From Pterobdella sp. o SKG-2022 (lineage: Eukaryota; Annelida; Clitellata; Hirudinida; Piscicolidae): 64,000 nt of DNA. The notes beneath the pieces are model-generated. The model saw only the letters and a list, made by a program, of their open reading frames with translations, searched no databases and was not told where the DNA came from. This document shows positions 12,901-25,615 of the stretch, piece by piece (the stretch's first letter is position 1; the number at the start of each line of letters is the position of its first letter). The DNA is taken from contig OZ038321.1 in the NCBI GenBank assembly GCA_964035795.1, positions 20,958,283 through 21,022,282 on the forward strand. Reading direction: 5' to 3'. Position numbers and translations under genes: made by a program.

Positions 12901-15334
12901 TTTGAAAATTTTTAGATTTTTGTCAAGATAGCAAACTAAAACAAGTCTTCATATCGAGCAAGTTGTCGATGACCAAACTGCCTTTCAAAGCACCTACTGC
13001 TGGTAGCATGATAAGACTCAACTTAACAATCATTATAGCTTTTTTCAACTATTGATATTTATCATTCAAAAATTCATTTCCAAGAACCATACACAAGATG
13101 TTTTATAAGTATTCTAGAATTGCCTGGAAAATAATCTGTGATTTTGTCAATAAAATATTTAATTAAAATAAATCTTAAACATTAAAGCTTCAGCCTTTTT
13201 CAACGAAATGAATCTTTTAGAAGACAATTATAAAAAATATAAATTTTTGATGTTCAATTAAAGAGCAACAAAACTTTCGACTTGAAACTGGTTTTTATGC
13301 TTCAAAGTTTTTTGAGGTTTCTAAGAAAAGAATATTGAAATACATCATAGAAATAAATCTATTGATTTTTTATCCAAAAATCTCAGCTATAAATAATCAA
13401 AATATATGTGCACAGATAAAGTAATGTTTCACATTATAAATTTCAATATACATTATGCTTACATTTGCAATGAAATCTTACCTACATAATAACTTCATAT
13501 ATATAATCATTGGATCGTTGGATCGCAGTTATATTTCGTTGATATCTGAATTGGTGCTAAAGTTGGAGTTGAATATTATTCTGAAATGGTAAGATTTGAA
13601 TAATTCCTTTACTTTCATTCTCAAGTTTATTTAATTAAATTTTATATTATTTAAATGAAAATTTATTTTGAAATAATTTTAGTGAATATATAATTAATAT
13701 TAATTATGAATTCAAAAAGTAAGGAGATTTTAATGCTATTTGAAGAAATTATTTTTTTGTAGCGAGTAATGCTTTATTGTATACATTCCTAGGATCAAAA
13801 ACAGCTTTTAGTTGCATGAAAGGTAGTGTGGTTTTGTTGTGTTGATAAGATACAAGAAGAACAAAGAAAGGCACATTTAGGAAAAATAGCTTCAAAAGTA
13901 AAAGTCAAAAATAACAAACTACTGGATTAATATTGTATTTTTATATTTTTTACTTTATTATTTTGTAATCATTTAAAAATTTTTCTTTGAACTTGTTTGA
14001 AGTCTGCCGCTATTGAAGTCTTCTGTTGTTCCTCTTATTCTACCATATATTTGACTTTTCTTTTTCTTTTATGCTTTCATTAAACCAAATTTATAAGCTG
14101 TGAGGAGTATTTATTAGAGTAGCAAGCCTTATTTATAGAGCGTCAAAAGGCTTTTGTAATAAGAGTAAAAGGGAACAATGGATGAAAGAAATAACACAGA
14201 TACTAACCATTTAACATCGTTTTATCTCATTCATAAAATAATTTCAAAACAATGCAATCAGTATATTAATTGCACTAAAATTCATATAATGACCGATATA
14301 TAGTATACTTTATTCTTCATTAGATTTCGATTCATAATGAAATAAAACAACACACAAAATAATGTATAGCAGAACTACATAAAAATATAGCAATAAAGTA
14401 CATATAAGATGCTTTATAAAATAAATGCCACGTAAGTAATACTATACAAAAGAGCTCATTGTGGCAAATTGTTTGATCTCGGAATTAATAGGACGAGACA
14501 GATGAAGGGTGATGATTAAAAGAGAGTGAACTTCAAAAGATTTTTATTATTAATAAGTTTCCGTGAAGATCCCACTAATATTTTTTACTGGGTCCTTTGC
14601 ATGCGGTAGATCTTCAGAAAGAATTTAAAATATAGGTATCAAGCAAAAGACGTTTCGAAAAATTTCGTTTAACGATCGTAATTAAAACTTGTTGAAGTAA
14701 ATGTAAAAATAATTCAAGCAATGCTTTAAAAAGTTTGAAGTTAAAAACCATTTTGGCATAACATATTGGAATGCCGGAAGCATGATCAAAGATTCAAAAT
14801 GATTCGCCTCTTTCGTTTTATCTCATGGCATTGTATTCAAAACCTTCAGTAATCGTATATGCATCTTGGTATTATGGCTGTATCTTTATGTATCTCATGT
14901 ACATTTACCCATTTTATACACCTTACAATTGATCTGCTTACATTTTTCATATATCGTTACATATATTCAAGTTTTTAAAACAATTAGATTTTTTTAATAA
15001 TATTTCTATCACTATACTTAAACCCCCATATAATTATACGACAAAGCAAGAACAAAAGAATGTCTCTGGTCCATAGGCGCAAACCTTTATGGCTTCAAAT
15101 ATTTCACCCAGTCATTTTAGCAGCTTTTATTATATTTGCCTCGATAACATTAGCATAACCAAGATCTTTATTTTATCTAATTTCTTAAGTTTAAATAGTT
15201 TATTTTTTTATTATAGGTTTCAAGTGAATTTCAAACTTTTTGCTAAAAGAATCAATTAGGTTATTTCATAAAAATTTTATTTCAATTGTCTACTTATAAT
15301 AAAATCAATACTTATCAATATTCACCTATTTCAG
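9969..15334. other. 5.4 kb with no confident gene; probably contains upstream Axin exons
   Basis: The HAUS5 3' untranslated region ends around AATAAA at 10311. Beyond it I find no exon I can defend. Axin exon at 15335 starts after a clear acceptor (ttcacctatttcag), so at least one more 5' exon must lie upstream, probably here. One weak candidate is 13823-13897, whose 25-residue translation contains WFCC and a Lys/Gln-rich helix loosely like the FWFAC region of RGS domains, but its acceptor is poor. Stretches at 10.54-11.16 kb and 11.45-11.83 kb have slightly higher GC and broken frames, suggestive of decayed coding sequence of unknown origin. Confidence 0.4.
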
Positions 15335-18314
15335 ACAAACTTTTTCAAAAAAAGCATAACTTCAAACTTCAACTACATGCATTCAATAATGAGAGAGGCA
15401 CGTGAGGAGGAAGCTGACGACGCTGACGCCATATTGGAGCAGCACGTGTCACGTGTGTGGGAAGTTGGAAGCCATCTTGGAGACAAATGCAGTGACACAT
15501 CTATGATCTTTGATGACGAAGAGCCGAAGGAAGAAGGGTACTCTAATGATGGGACATACACCAACAGTGGTAAGAATATATTGCATGGTGTTTTGGAAGG
15601 AAGGATGAAAAGATCTTTCATCGAGATTCTCAAACAGACGATCATGATCGTAAGTAGAAAATCCTTGGTATTGAGTTTATAACGCTATTCCTCAAATTTA
15701 GCTTTGAATTATTAATAGATAAAAAAAATTTGAAAATTCTTTTTTAAACATAAAATTGAATATATCTCAAAAAGTGTTATACAACAGCCAACAAGACATA
15801 CAAGCATACGGAGAGATTTGGGAGTAACAATGAACGATTTTAATGAAGAGAAGTTATACACGGATGATGAGGAATACGACAATAAGTTTGTAAACAACAA
15901 GAATTTAAACATAATAAGACACAATAGCAGTATGAGTGATGATGATAATGCTGATGATGATATCAGCTCTGAAATGCTTAGCAAGAAAAGACCTGACTTG
16001 GAAATCGTCAAGTGTTCCTGGTGTGACGATTCTGATGATGAGGATTCATTCAACGCCATCAACCCATACAGCAACCTCAAGACAACAAACACTCTACCTG
16101 GTTTTAATCAAAAGTTTATTCACTTCTTCGGTAATCAGCCAAAGGATGTTTCGGCGTCTTTCCTCACCAAAAGAGCTTATAACGCACCCACGACCAACCG
16201 TGCCTCAGATGTATTTGGCCCCCAACACAGGTTCGGTTTGATTGGAAATTCGTTTGATAAAACTTAATTATTTGAATTAAATCTTTTTATGTACCTATTT
16301 TTGAAATATATCTTTTTCAATAAAACTGTTTTTAGGTAAAAACGATTTCAAAATTCGCATGTTAGCTTTTCAAAATTCCTTTTTTTTAATTATTTTTATA
16401 TTTATTAATTCTTTTTCTTGTCTTACGTCATTAAATTGTTTATAGTGCATGTTAATTTTCATTAGTATTCATTATCTATCTCTTTATTCTTTCATCCTTC
16501 TCCTCGTATAAACCAATGTATTTACGTGTTCTTTGTAACTGAGTTTCCTTTAAAATAATTTTTTCAAGTTTTTGAATTAATTTCCAATAAAAGCTTTTAT
16601 TACTCAACTATTATCAATTTTATTTAATATGTGAAACTATTAAGTAGACTAGGCCATCAGTTGGAAAGCCAATCCACAAATGTATAAAGTCTACAATTTT
16701 ATCCCATTGAACAAACTTCAAATTATAGGTATCATTTATAAAGCACTCGATTGACTTTTGAAGTTCTCCTTAGTGAAACAAATAAACTAACACAATGTTT
16801 AGATAAGCTTATGTGGCAATGTTCTTTGTGTGTTCGCTTGAGGCTGCTTTCTTTGAAGTATGTAATACAAAACACGAGACCGTCACGGACTTAATAGAGA
16901 TGATTATACTTGCCTGACGCTTCTTTGAAATTTGAACTTATGATCGTTTGTTTTGACACTGAATGAATTATTTAATTACGAATTTAACTTTTTATCCAAT
17001 TTTATTATTTCTAAGTTTTTATTCAGTTTTTTTGTAACAAATTTATTTCTCGTATTTTTACACTGTCAAAAATAGCAAAATAAAAAAATGAAGATTGAAA
17101 AATTGCATAAATAAGGAAGTAAAAGGATGATAGAAATAATAAATAAAAGATGTAAGCAAGCAGACGCTCTTGATCATACAACTCTCCCAGTGTTTGAAGT
17201 AGCTTTGACTATTCATTTCCAACTAATTTCGCATTCTCTTTGATCGCCAGTACGCCCTCTAACGAATAATGGAGTAGCGTTTTAATATTTTCTTCCGTGA
17301 ATCTAAAACTTTTAAGAGTTTTTGACTATTCATTTCCAACTAATTTCGCATTCTCTTTGATCGCCAGTACGCCCTCTAACGAATAATGGAGTAGCGTTTT
17401 AATATTTTCTTCCGTGAATCTAAAACTTTTAAGAGTTTTTCAATGAAGTTTTCAACATTTTTACAGGTTCTGCATTAAGATATAGAATTTAAACAGTATC
17501 AAGCAGTGTTTTCTTATGAATTTATTTATGAGTGTAGATATTATTTCTCACAAGCAAGCAAGCAAAAAATAATACAAAAACCGAGTTTTATTGAAAAAAA
17601 AACTTATAAAGTCTTTCAAAATATTTTATTTTTTTTTCTAATTTCAATCTTCCTATTCTCTGAGCAGATATAAATTCAGCACTCTCCATTCAATCTTTTT
17701 ATTCACTCGTCCATACATAAAGTTTTTTTGAATTCAAGCATATTGCAATATATCTCATATATTCCAATACATAATCCCTACATACCAACAGCACAGTGGT
17801 AGGGTATTACAGAGGAGACGATCCCATTCCATACAGAATTGTCATCCCATGCAAAAACCCAACACTCAGAGATTTCAAACTTTTCTTCAATAAGAAAGGA
17901 TCATATAGGTTTCCATCTTTATTTCCAATCCTCAATATGAGATTATAATTTAGATTCAATTATTTTGAGATTTTTCCATTAGAAATCCCGACCGGCTTTA
18001 ATTATGCGGTTAAAATCATAAGTAATACAAACATTGAACTTTTTCAGGAATCCTTCATTAAATATTTTGAAAATTTATTTTTTTGTTTTTTAATAAATGT
18101 ATTAAAAAATTCCTCCCGTTTGATGTTTTGTTGAAAACTTCATCAAATATAACAACATTTTCAAACATGCATTAAACCCCTTTGAAGATATTTCTTCAGA
18201 AGAGCCACAAATGAGTTTGAGTCAGAAGTGGTGCATGAGGAGATAACAGATGACCAGGCTCAACTTCCTTTGTGGCAAGGGAAGGTTGTGGGCAAGATCG
18301 AAACCATTATGTGA
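15335..18314 (+). CDS. axin: Axin, C-terminal exons (beta-catenin-binding helix and DIX domain)
   Basis: Axin is the scaffold of the Wnt destruction complex. Four exons are read: 15335-15649 (donor gtaagt, phase 0), 15788-16230 (donor gttcgg, phase 2), 17792-17908 (phase 2) and 18200-18314 (stop TGA). The first contains ADAILEQHVSRVW, matching the Axin beta-catenin-binding helix (vertebrate AILDEHVQRVM). The last two encode a complete C-terminal DIX/DAX domain: VVGYYRGDDPIPYRIVIP, FKLFFNKKGSYR, then FESEVVHEEITDDQAQLPLW and KVVGKIETIM; compare vertebrate AYYFCGEPIPYRTLV, LTKKGSYRYYF and IIGKVEKVD. DIX domains polymerise head to tail with each other and with Dishevelled. The acidic Asp/Ser-rich region between (exon two) is not recognisable. 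The donor at 16231 is weak; if unused, the frame ends at a TAA at 16265-16267, giving a form without DIX. No RGS domain or GSK3-binding segment was identified, so the 5' part is missing from this model. AATAAA at 18805. Confidence 0.88.
17204..17440. repeat. Exact 117-bp tandem duplication
   Basis: A 117-bp unit (17204-17320) is followed directly by a second copy (17321-17437). I find no mismatch by eye, and identity runs 3 bp further. It lies in the Axin intron between exons ending at 16230 and starting at 17792. Perfect identity in otherwise AT-rich non-coding DNA indicates a recent event, or possibly an assembly artefact. Confidence 0.95.
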
Positions 18315-19845
18315 CACACTTTTTGTATCTTAGTGTAATGAAAAAAATCTAATTGAGGAATTCTAATATTTTGGTGAGGCGTGAGAACATAATTTATCAA
18401 CAAAGCAAATGATATGATAGCAGTTTGTGTGGGTTGTTGAATGAAGGCCATTATGATTGCACATTGATCCATTTATTGTACTGCATGATATTTGGAGATT
18501 AAAAAAAATGAATTTATCTTTTGAAAACTTTTTAGTCTCAATCTATGTGATCTTTCAAATACTCTTACTTATTTCACATTGGAAATTTTTCAATGTTTTT
18601 GAATTAACATCTCTGTTATGGAAATGTTTGTACATACGTGAAACAAAAAATGTTGAAAAGATAATTATAGTGTCATTTTTTTCAAGAGTAAAACTGATAT
18701 GCTAATTTCGAATAATTTTTTTATTTAATCCAATGTTTTAATACAAGATTTCTAAAAAAAATGAAATATTATGTAATGTTTTATTGTATATGAAGATGTA
18801 GTCAAATAAACAGTGAAATTACCTATGCCACCATGAAGTCTTAGAATCCTATGGCAACATCAATAATGATCAAATTTTGATTGATATGATTATAGATTTC
18901 TTCATTGACTTTATTGCTAAGATAATAGTGGTCGATTATTTTTTTAGTAGCTTTTTATGCTCATATCACCAACCAAATTCACGGTTTTCAGATTTTTCCT
19001 TGTCTCAAAATGACTATTTTGAGAGTTAAATGAATTTGAATATACATTTGAAAAATATAAATGTTACTTGCATGCATCAAGCTAATATCTGGGCAAATTC
19101 TTTTGAGATGTATTTTAAAAATGACAAATTTTATGATGGGTAATTACAGTGTTGAATTCTGTCATAAAAAAGATAAAGGTCAAACAGCTGTTTTAGGGTG
19201 AACGTAGAAGGTTTCAATTCCATCGCGCTTTTGATTGGGAAGAAAATTTCAACATATAAATAAAACCTAAAAAATTCATTCAAATTTTAATGAAAATAAA
19301 ATCTTATAGAGCAAAAAAAATCTGTTAATGTTGTAAAACTTTTAAAGAATGATATAGATGTATCCAATGATTTGCCAATTCACAAATTTTTGTCATTAAT
19401 TGACTTTGGTATAATCCAAATTGAGACAATGCTAATACAAAACTAAAAAAAAATAACAAAGTTGCTTGAGAAAACTGTTTTGAGTACAATAATTTCTTAA
19501 TTTCGAAGCTTAAGACCAAATTTTCGGTTGACTTCAATAAATAAAATCAAACTAGTGTAAACTTAGATTATAAATGCCTTTTTGTGGATTTTATTTTTAG
19601 AAAATTTTTATAAACCATGCGACCACTAATAAAAGTTCGATCGAAGCCTTTCTTTTTGATTTTATTGTAACTATTGATCCGACCACGCTACTTATTTTAA
19701 TATTAGCTCGTTACGAAGGGTATAATTTAAAATTATTATATTTTAAAAAACATTAAGTTTTCGAAAGATTAATACAAAACGCAAAAGCTAAAAAATTCAA
19801 CGTTATGAAAGTTCAAAAATCTTCATTAAATACAAAAGACAGTCG
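18315..19845. other. Intergenic, between convergent Axin and the membrane-protein gene
   Basis: This holds the Axin 3' untranslated region (AATAAA at 18805-18810) and presumably the 3' untranslated region of the minus-strand gene ending at 19846. I see no additional exon, RNA gene or clear repeat. Confidence 0.5.
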
Positions 19846-21641
19846 TCAAAGGTTGATTTGAGCTGCATTTTGAGAATTCAGGTCATTTTCGTCCTTCAAA
19901 CAAGCTGTTTTACTTATATGGTTGTTAATATGTTCTTCAATATCAACTGAGTCTTTTTTTAAATTGTTTTCAATAATGTTAGTTTTACTGTTGTCTCCCA
20001 TTGAATGTATCTCGTTATCAAATGCGCTACGGTTAGAATTTTCAATCTCCCTACCAACAGAATCTGCACTTTTTTGAGAAAGTTCACTTTTTGAGTTACT
20101 TTTATGAGGAATACTATTTTTATTGTTTTTTCTATTAACATTTTCATGGCAACTTGTTTCATCATTATTTGGAGTGTGTTGGCCACTGTCAATAGAGTGT
20201 TGCATGATGGATGTGGTGGTCTTTTCATCGTCTGTTTCCGTGGTTGTTTTATTTTTAGCTGAGTTATACTTGATGTTTTCATTCATTTGTTGAAGTTGCA
20301 AACATTCTGATGAGTTGAGGTTCTTGTATGAGTCTGAAGATGTAATGAGAAGTGCTGGAGTGTGCAGATATACGTGGGGTGGCCAGTGTTTCTCACATTC
20401 TGTCTGTCTATTGTTCTGGTAATTACTGACGGAAAAGGGTTTTTTGTATAATTATTGAGCTGTTCACACACTAGGGAATCGGGCCAGTGAATAGTAATTT
20501 AAAACGTTTACATTCGAAAACACTGAAAAATCATTACCTCAAAGCAGGTTGTTCTTCAAAGCTATCATCGTCTTCATCGTCATCATCATCATCTTCATCC
20601 TCTTCATCTTCTTCGTGCCGCCATTTTTTATTTCTTTTCTTTCGTCTGTTTTCTTGTTCTTCATTTATTTTTTTTCCCAAACAGCAGTAACAGCATGCCT
20701 TGAATCCATCAGTCTTCACCACCACACACCAGAAGAAACCCGGCAACATAAGTAGAAAACCAAAAGTCACAAAACCCATACCTTTTAATTGTTTTACACT
20801 CATTTTAAAGACCAAAAATAAGTTTAACAGATTTTATAGCTAATAATAAATGATTTTGAAGCGAGAATTAATACATGAGCTCTGTTTAAAATTTTTTTGT
20901 AATGTAATGTAATGTAATGCGGTACTTATAAATCGCTTTTCCTCATAGATCAAAGCGTTTGCTACAAATTTAATGTAGCGAAAACACACTGTGGAACAGG
21001 TGCTAATTTTAAAATTTTTTTCTCAAATTTTTACCATTTTTATATATTTTAAAATGCATAAAACCTCCAAGACTTTAAAAAATACAATTTTTGTTTTAAG
21101 GTATCATAAAATCAATTTTAACATGTCAAATTTCATTTGAATTCCTTTTAATGGCAAATAATCTTTTTTCTCATAGTTATTACTTAAGATGAAATTTTGA
21201 ATTAAAAATTTTTTTTCTCTATCAATCAATCATGAATATTTTTTTTAATTTAGAAAAAATCATCAACGCAGCATAGAATTTCTTTAAAGATAGAAAAGTT
21301 ACAAATAGAGCATATCGGTTACAAATGCATGCTACAGCTTCAAAATTGCTCTCTTGGGCAGTTTAAACGTTTATTTTGGCTTTTAAGTGCGAGGTTCCAC
21401 CAATTTAATTACACAAACTCACAATTCAACAAAATTTTTAGCACCATAAAAACTTTCAAAATAAAAACCTGAAAAACAAAGATATAATAAAAATTTAATT
21501 TTACCCACCAATAACTGTGGCGGAAGTCTTGACTCCAATAGAGAAGGTGATGGCGACAGGAACAGCTCCGACTACAGAAAACCCTCCACCCAGGCCTATT
21601 ACTATCATAGGGCCTCGGTAGGAGGATGATATTGATGGCAT
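19846..21641 (-). CDS. Two-pass membrane protein with acidic segment and long polar tail (318 aa)
   Basis: I do not recognise this family. Three exons join in phase (957 nt with stop): 21641-21509, 20781-20538, 20425-19846. Residues about 11-36 (MIVIGLGGGFSVVGAVPVAITF) and 46-66 (MGFVTFGFLLMLPGFFWCVVV) are hydrophobic and form a short hairpin reminiscent of small two-pass TMEM proteins. A Cys cluster ACCYCCLGKK at about 73-82 directly after the second segment is a plausible palmitoylation site. Next come a basic stretch (RRKKRNKKWRH) and a run of about 20 Asp/Glu encoded by a CATCAT-type repeat, then some 215 polar residues rich in Asn, Ser, Lys and Thr, probably disordered and cytosolic. The exon 1/2 junction (donor gtgggt, acceptor attaaaag) fits the phase but has a poor pyrimidine tract; starting instead at the exon-2 Met at 20803 is the alternative and would lose the first membrane segment. 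Confidence 0.75.
20899..20972 (-). repeat. SINE 3'-end fragment
   Basis: On the minus strand this reads AGCAAACGCTTTG, then AAAAGCGATTTATAAGTACC, then GCATTAC repeated four times as ATTAC. The same block ends the tRNA-derived element at 45790-45958 (AGCAAGCGTTTTG, AAAACGCTTTATAAATACC, GCATTAC). It is a truncated copy, 5' portion absent, located just upstream of exon 2 of the minus-strand membrane-protein gene, in its first intron. Confidence 0.75.
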
Positions 21642-24017
21642 TTGAAAGCAGTTAAGTCGCTCTATGAAGCAACATTGGGTTTCAAAATTTGAATTATTAT
21701 TAGAAAGTTATTTTTTATAGGTAAACTTTTTTAAATAATTTAAAATTTGTATATTTGAAATGAACTATTTTTGTATCACAATTTTAAATTTGAATATTCA
21801 ATACTAAGTAGAAATTTATTTCTTTTTTATTAACTATAAAGCAGTTGTGATGCATTGCATTTGTATGGTGCTTGGTTGAAGAAAACGTTGAATCTGTGAA
21901 AGGTTTCTGATAATGAAATCAATACTTCCTCAAAGCAAAGCATGCATATTTTTAGATATACATGAAGTTTCTATTGAAATTAAATCATCGTTTGACAGCT
22001 TATCAACCGGAGGTAGAAGTCGAAATCTGCAAATATTAACAGGCATTAAATTTAAATCAAGTCTATTTTTTTTAATTAGTAATAATTTTTACTAAAAAAA
22101 TTTCAAGTGTACAATTGTTAATGAAATTAATTATAGCTTTTTTTGTTCATAAAAAGCACCATGATAGGTACAAAACTATTGCTTTATTTTATTATTTAAG
22201 TTTTATTTTTTTATACTTTTTTCAATTACTTGCATCAAAATAATATTTTTGAACTTGATTTCAAAAATAAGTTTCCGAATTAAATAATTTTTGGAGATCT
22301 TTTTTTGTGACAACAATGTGATCTATATTTGAGACCTCGTTATAAGGAATATTTTCTACATTAAACCATTTCCTGCTCTTTTTATATCCTACCAACTCCT
22401 CCATTATTTTCATGCTTATTCCATGCCTCCTGGTCCTATTATTCATTGTACCAAACCTACTAGATCATTCGAATCAATTTCCTTCCCATTTTTTGCTCAT
22501 CAAACCAATTAACGGTTTTAACTCTTCCTGTTGATACATTAAATAAATTTTCATCATAGAAGGCAAGTAGTGATAAATATTTTTAAGTTTTTGCTTTGAA
22601 TTGATTTTATATTTTTTCTAATTTTTTTATTATGCAAGACTTTATTTGTGTTGATTTGTTCAATAGAGAATTTGTTATCAGATTTTCTCAACCAAAACAC
22701 TTAACAACGGTAGGAAAAAGTATTGATTCTCTTCAATACAGCTATAGTTTAATGATATTACACAACTAAAAATCCTATATAAAATGCATTGAATAAAAAT
22801 TTTTTTAAAAATTATTATATAAAATTAAAACATGCGCATGAGTCTAAAATGGCTGAGTTACTGGCAACTATTTAGGAATTCTAATCTATAAGTCTACACT
22901 ATATCTAAATGTGTCCAATATTGAAAATATAGTTGGTTATTGAAACTTTTAAAAAATTGAAATTTATTCGTTTAGTTACATTATTTCATATCTCTTTAAT
23001 CGCAACCTGACAATTTTAAAATCAAAAGACAACAAGTATGATATATCAGAGATAAGCTCACTTATTTATGGTTGATATCCAAGAGAAAGTATGGCTTTGA
23101 GTTTTGGATGATTATTAATAGTAGTTTTTCCAAAAACTGATCAAAATATTTGAGTTCATCATGTTTTTAAAATGCCTTTTTTCTATGGAATAAAAAACTT
23201 TAGAATAGAAACATTTTCATTTTATTTATTATTTTATAGTTAGCTTTATAGTTTGTTAAAATAATAAATTCAGTTGAAAGGTCATAATAAAATGACTGAG
23301 ACAACCCTCCAAACCTTTATTATCGTTACTCAGCTCGTCGTACACAACTTCAATTTATATACAACAATACACAAACACATACACACTCATACAGGGGAAA
23401 GAATGAATAGCAATAGGCCACTACAACTTTCATCCTTAAATTCTATTGTCCAAATGTATAGTTGCTCCTTGTTGATAGATTCATTCAATGTTTTATCGAA
23501 TTACCATTTAATTAAATATAATTTTTTAAAAACTTGATCAAAGAACCCGGTTATATAAGTTACATACTGGCATATGCTCACTTGTATCTACCGATACAAT
23601 GTGTGCACGGCTGCTGGCACCATGCGTACTACATACACACTCAAATATCGGCCATCTTCAAAAAAATTTTTTGTTATCCATGCTTTAAACTATTCTTGAA
23701 ATTTGGATTTTTTTACCGGCAAATTTCTTGCAACTAGTTTCATATAGCGTTGGTGACACGCATGCACACCTAGTCTATACCGACTTAATGCATTAAGAAA
23801 AACTATCGACTAAGGACTGCAGGACATCAGGCAAGAATGATTTTTAATCGTTATGCGTTGAAAAAAGCAAGTGTAAGGGCACCTTACTAAAATCTCGAAA
23901 CAAGTTATTAAACAAATTTAATTTTTATTTAAACTGAAATGCGAAACTCACACAAAAATTGAAAAATAATATTTAACGACAGTTAATGCTTTAATATCTG
24001 CTAACAAGCACCCAGGT
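21642..24017. other. Intergenic, upstream of the membrane-protein gene and downstream of ZRANB2
   Basis: AT-rich sequence with no exon I can support. ZRANB2 polyadenylation is probably directed by AATAAA on the minus strand at 23929-23924. A 61-codon minus-strand frame starting at 22446, rich in Lys and Asn, has no recognisable motif and is not called as a gene. Confidence 0.45.
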
Positions 24018-25615
24018 TCACCTCCTTTTTGGAGACGGTGATCGGCGCCTCCTTCGGTCTCTAGAACGCGACCTATTTAATTGAACGACTGTAATAATAG
24101 TACTCTATCAAAATAATTACTACAAACCTAGAATTTCGAGAAGATCTACGTTCAGAACCACTAGACGATCTGTGACGATTATGTCTTCTGGGTGGTGATC
24201 TGACGTTTGTAGTAGTGTTAGTGAACAATGCCTAAAAGAGCTAAAAGCAAGAAAGCGCCGAGTAACTAGCGTAATCGGATAATTACCTATATTTAACATT
24301 ACCTAGACCTAGAAGACTGCGAAGATGACATAGAATGTCTTCTCTTTCTTTTTTTATCATTATTTCTGCTTTCTTTTCCTTTATCACTATTTCTATCTTT
24401 TTTTTTATCATCCTTTTTCCTATCATCATCTCTTCTACCTCGGTTCCTGTCATCTTCCCTGCTACTGCTTCTACTTGTATCTGTGCTACTACTCCTATTT
24501 CTTTTATCTTTATCTTCACTTCTGTCATGTTTTCCATTACTTCTTCTATCTTCTTCACTGCTTGTACTTCTTTTTTCCAAATCTTTCTCATCTTTTGTTT
24601 CAGAATCAGTCTGTTTATTGGCAATGTTGGACTTGAAAGGTTTTATAACAGGAAGTTCTTCATCATCATCTGCTAGGTTATACTTGGATTCATCAAAATC
24701 CTCATCATCATCCTCCTCCTCCTCCTCCTCTTCATCTTCATTAAATTTTTCCTGAAAAATATTTGAATCTTGAAATTCTGAATTTAACTATACTAATAAA
24801 AACCTTATCAGAATAATCATCCACATAATCATCTTTACTCTTGTTTGCCTCTTGAGTTTCTTGCAAAATACTTGTTGCAGGCAAAGATCCTCTAAATTTT
24901 TTCTTCTTCATGCCAAACTATATAAGTTGTCAAAAATACTTTTTTGATGGCTGAAATCAAAGATAAAACTATCAAAATTTTTTGATATACTTCATCAAAC
25001 TCGTCATCTGATTCATTTCGATCCTTGTATTCCACCACCAAATCTCTTTCCATAAAGCCTCCTCCATAACCTGAAAATGTAAATTAATTACAAACAAATA
25101 AATAGATTTTCACAAATAATCTTACCTGTTCTCTTTTCAGCTTTAGCATACTTAGGAGCATTACATACATTACATTGATTTCTTCTGGCCCAATTAACAT
25201 TTCCACAACTAGAAACATTTGAAGGTAATGTCACTAACATAAAAAACAGTAAACATTGAAAACTTGACTTACGTCTTGCATTGCCAGTCATCAGCACTAA
25301 AAAGACCATGACTTTTCTCAGCCATCATTTTACCAATTTCAGTCCCTTGCTTCTTTATTTCTATACCCTCTTCTTTTTCTAAAAAGTGATTATTTCAATA
25401 AACAAAAAAATTCTAATTATAAATATTTTACCTCTTCCACATCGATTGCACTTGCTTCTTCGGGCGAAATTGATGTTGCCGCATCTGATATTTTATCAAT
25501 ATGAATTATATTTTAACAAAAGAATTTATCTTTTAAAACATTGACTTCCAACAAAAACACACTTTGTATCTCCACAAACCCAATCTCCTTCCCCGGGTTT
25601 AAATTTTTCCGACAT
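24018..25615 (-). CDS. ZRANB2: ZRANB2, RanBP2-type zinc-finger splicing regulator
   Basis: ZRANB2 is a nuclear SR-like protein whose two zinc fingers bind single-stranded RNA with a GGU core and influence splice-site choice. Nine exons join in phase to 354 aa: 25615-25563, 25484-25432, 25378-25273, 25208-25126, 25070-24991, 24917-24804, 24751-24303, 24199-24128, 24072-24018. Finger 1 is GDWVC-x4-C19-x10-C30-x2-C33 with GNINFARR; finger 2 (66-86) is DDWQC-x2-C-x10-C-x2-C with GNVNWARR. The linker GTEIGKMMAEKSHGLFSADD and the following block YAKAEKRTGYGGGFMERD are almost those of the vertebrate protein (GTEIGKTLAEKSRGLFSAND, YAKLEERTGYGGGFNERE). An acidic stretch and then an Arg/Ser/Lys/Asp-rich C terminus ending SPSPKRR follow. 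Introns are small (about 35-180 bp). Divergent from SAR1, 2.2 kb away. Confidence 0.97.

Noticed and set aside
15373..16092. Minus-strand frames of 90 and 126 codons
   Set aside because: Antisense to the two acidic Axin exons; Ser/Leu-rich as expected for the complement of Asp/Glu codons.
20487..20755. Poly-Ser frame on the plus strand
   Set aside because: Antisense of the Asp/Glu run in the minus-strand membrane-protein gene.
24335..24755. Ser/Leu/Ile-rich frames on the plus strand
   Set aside because: Antisense shadows of the Arg/Ser/Asp-rich ZRANB2 exon.
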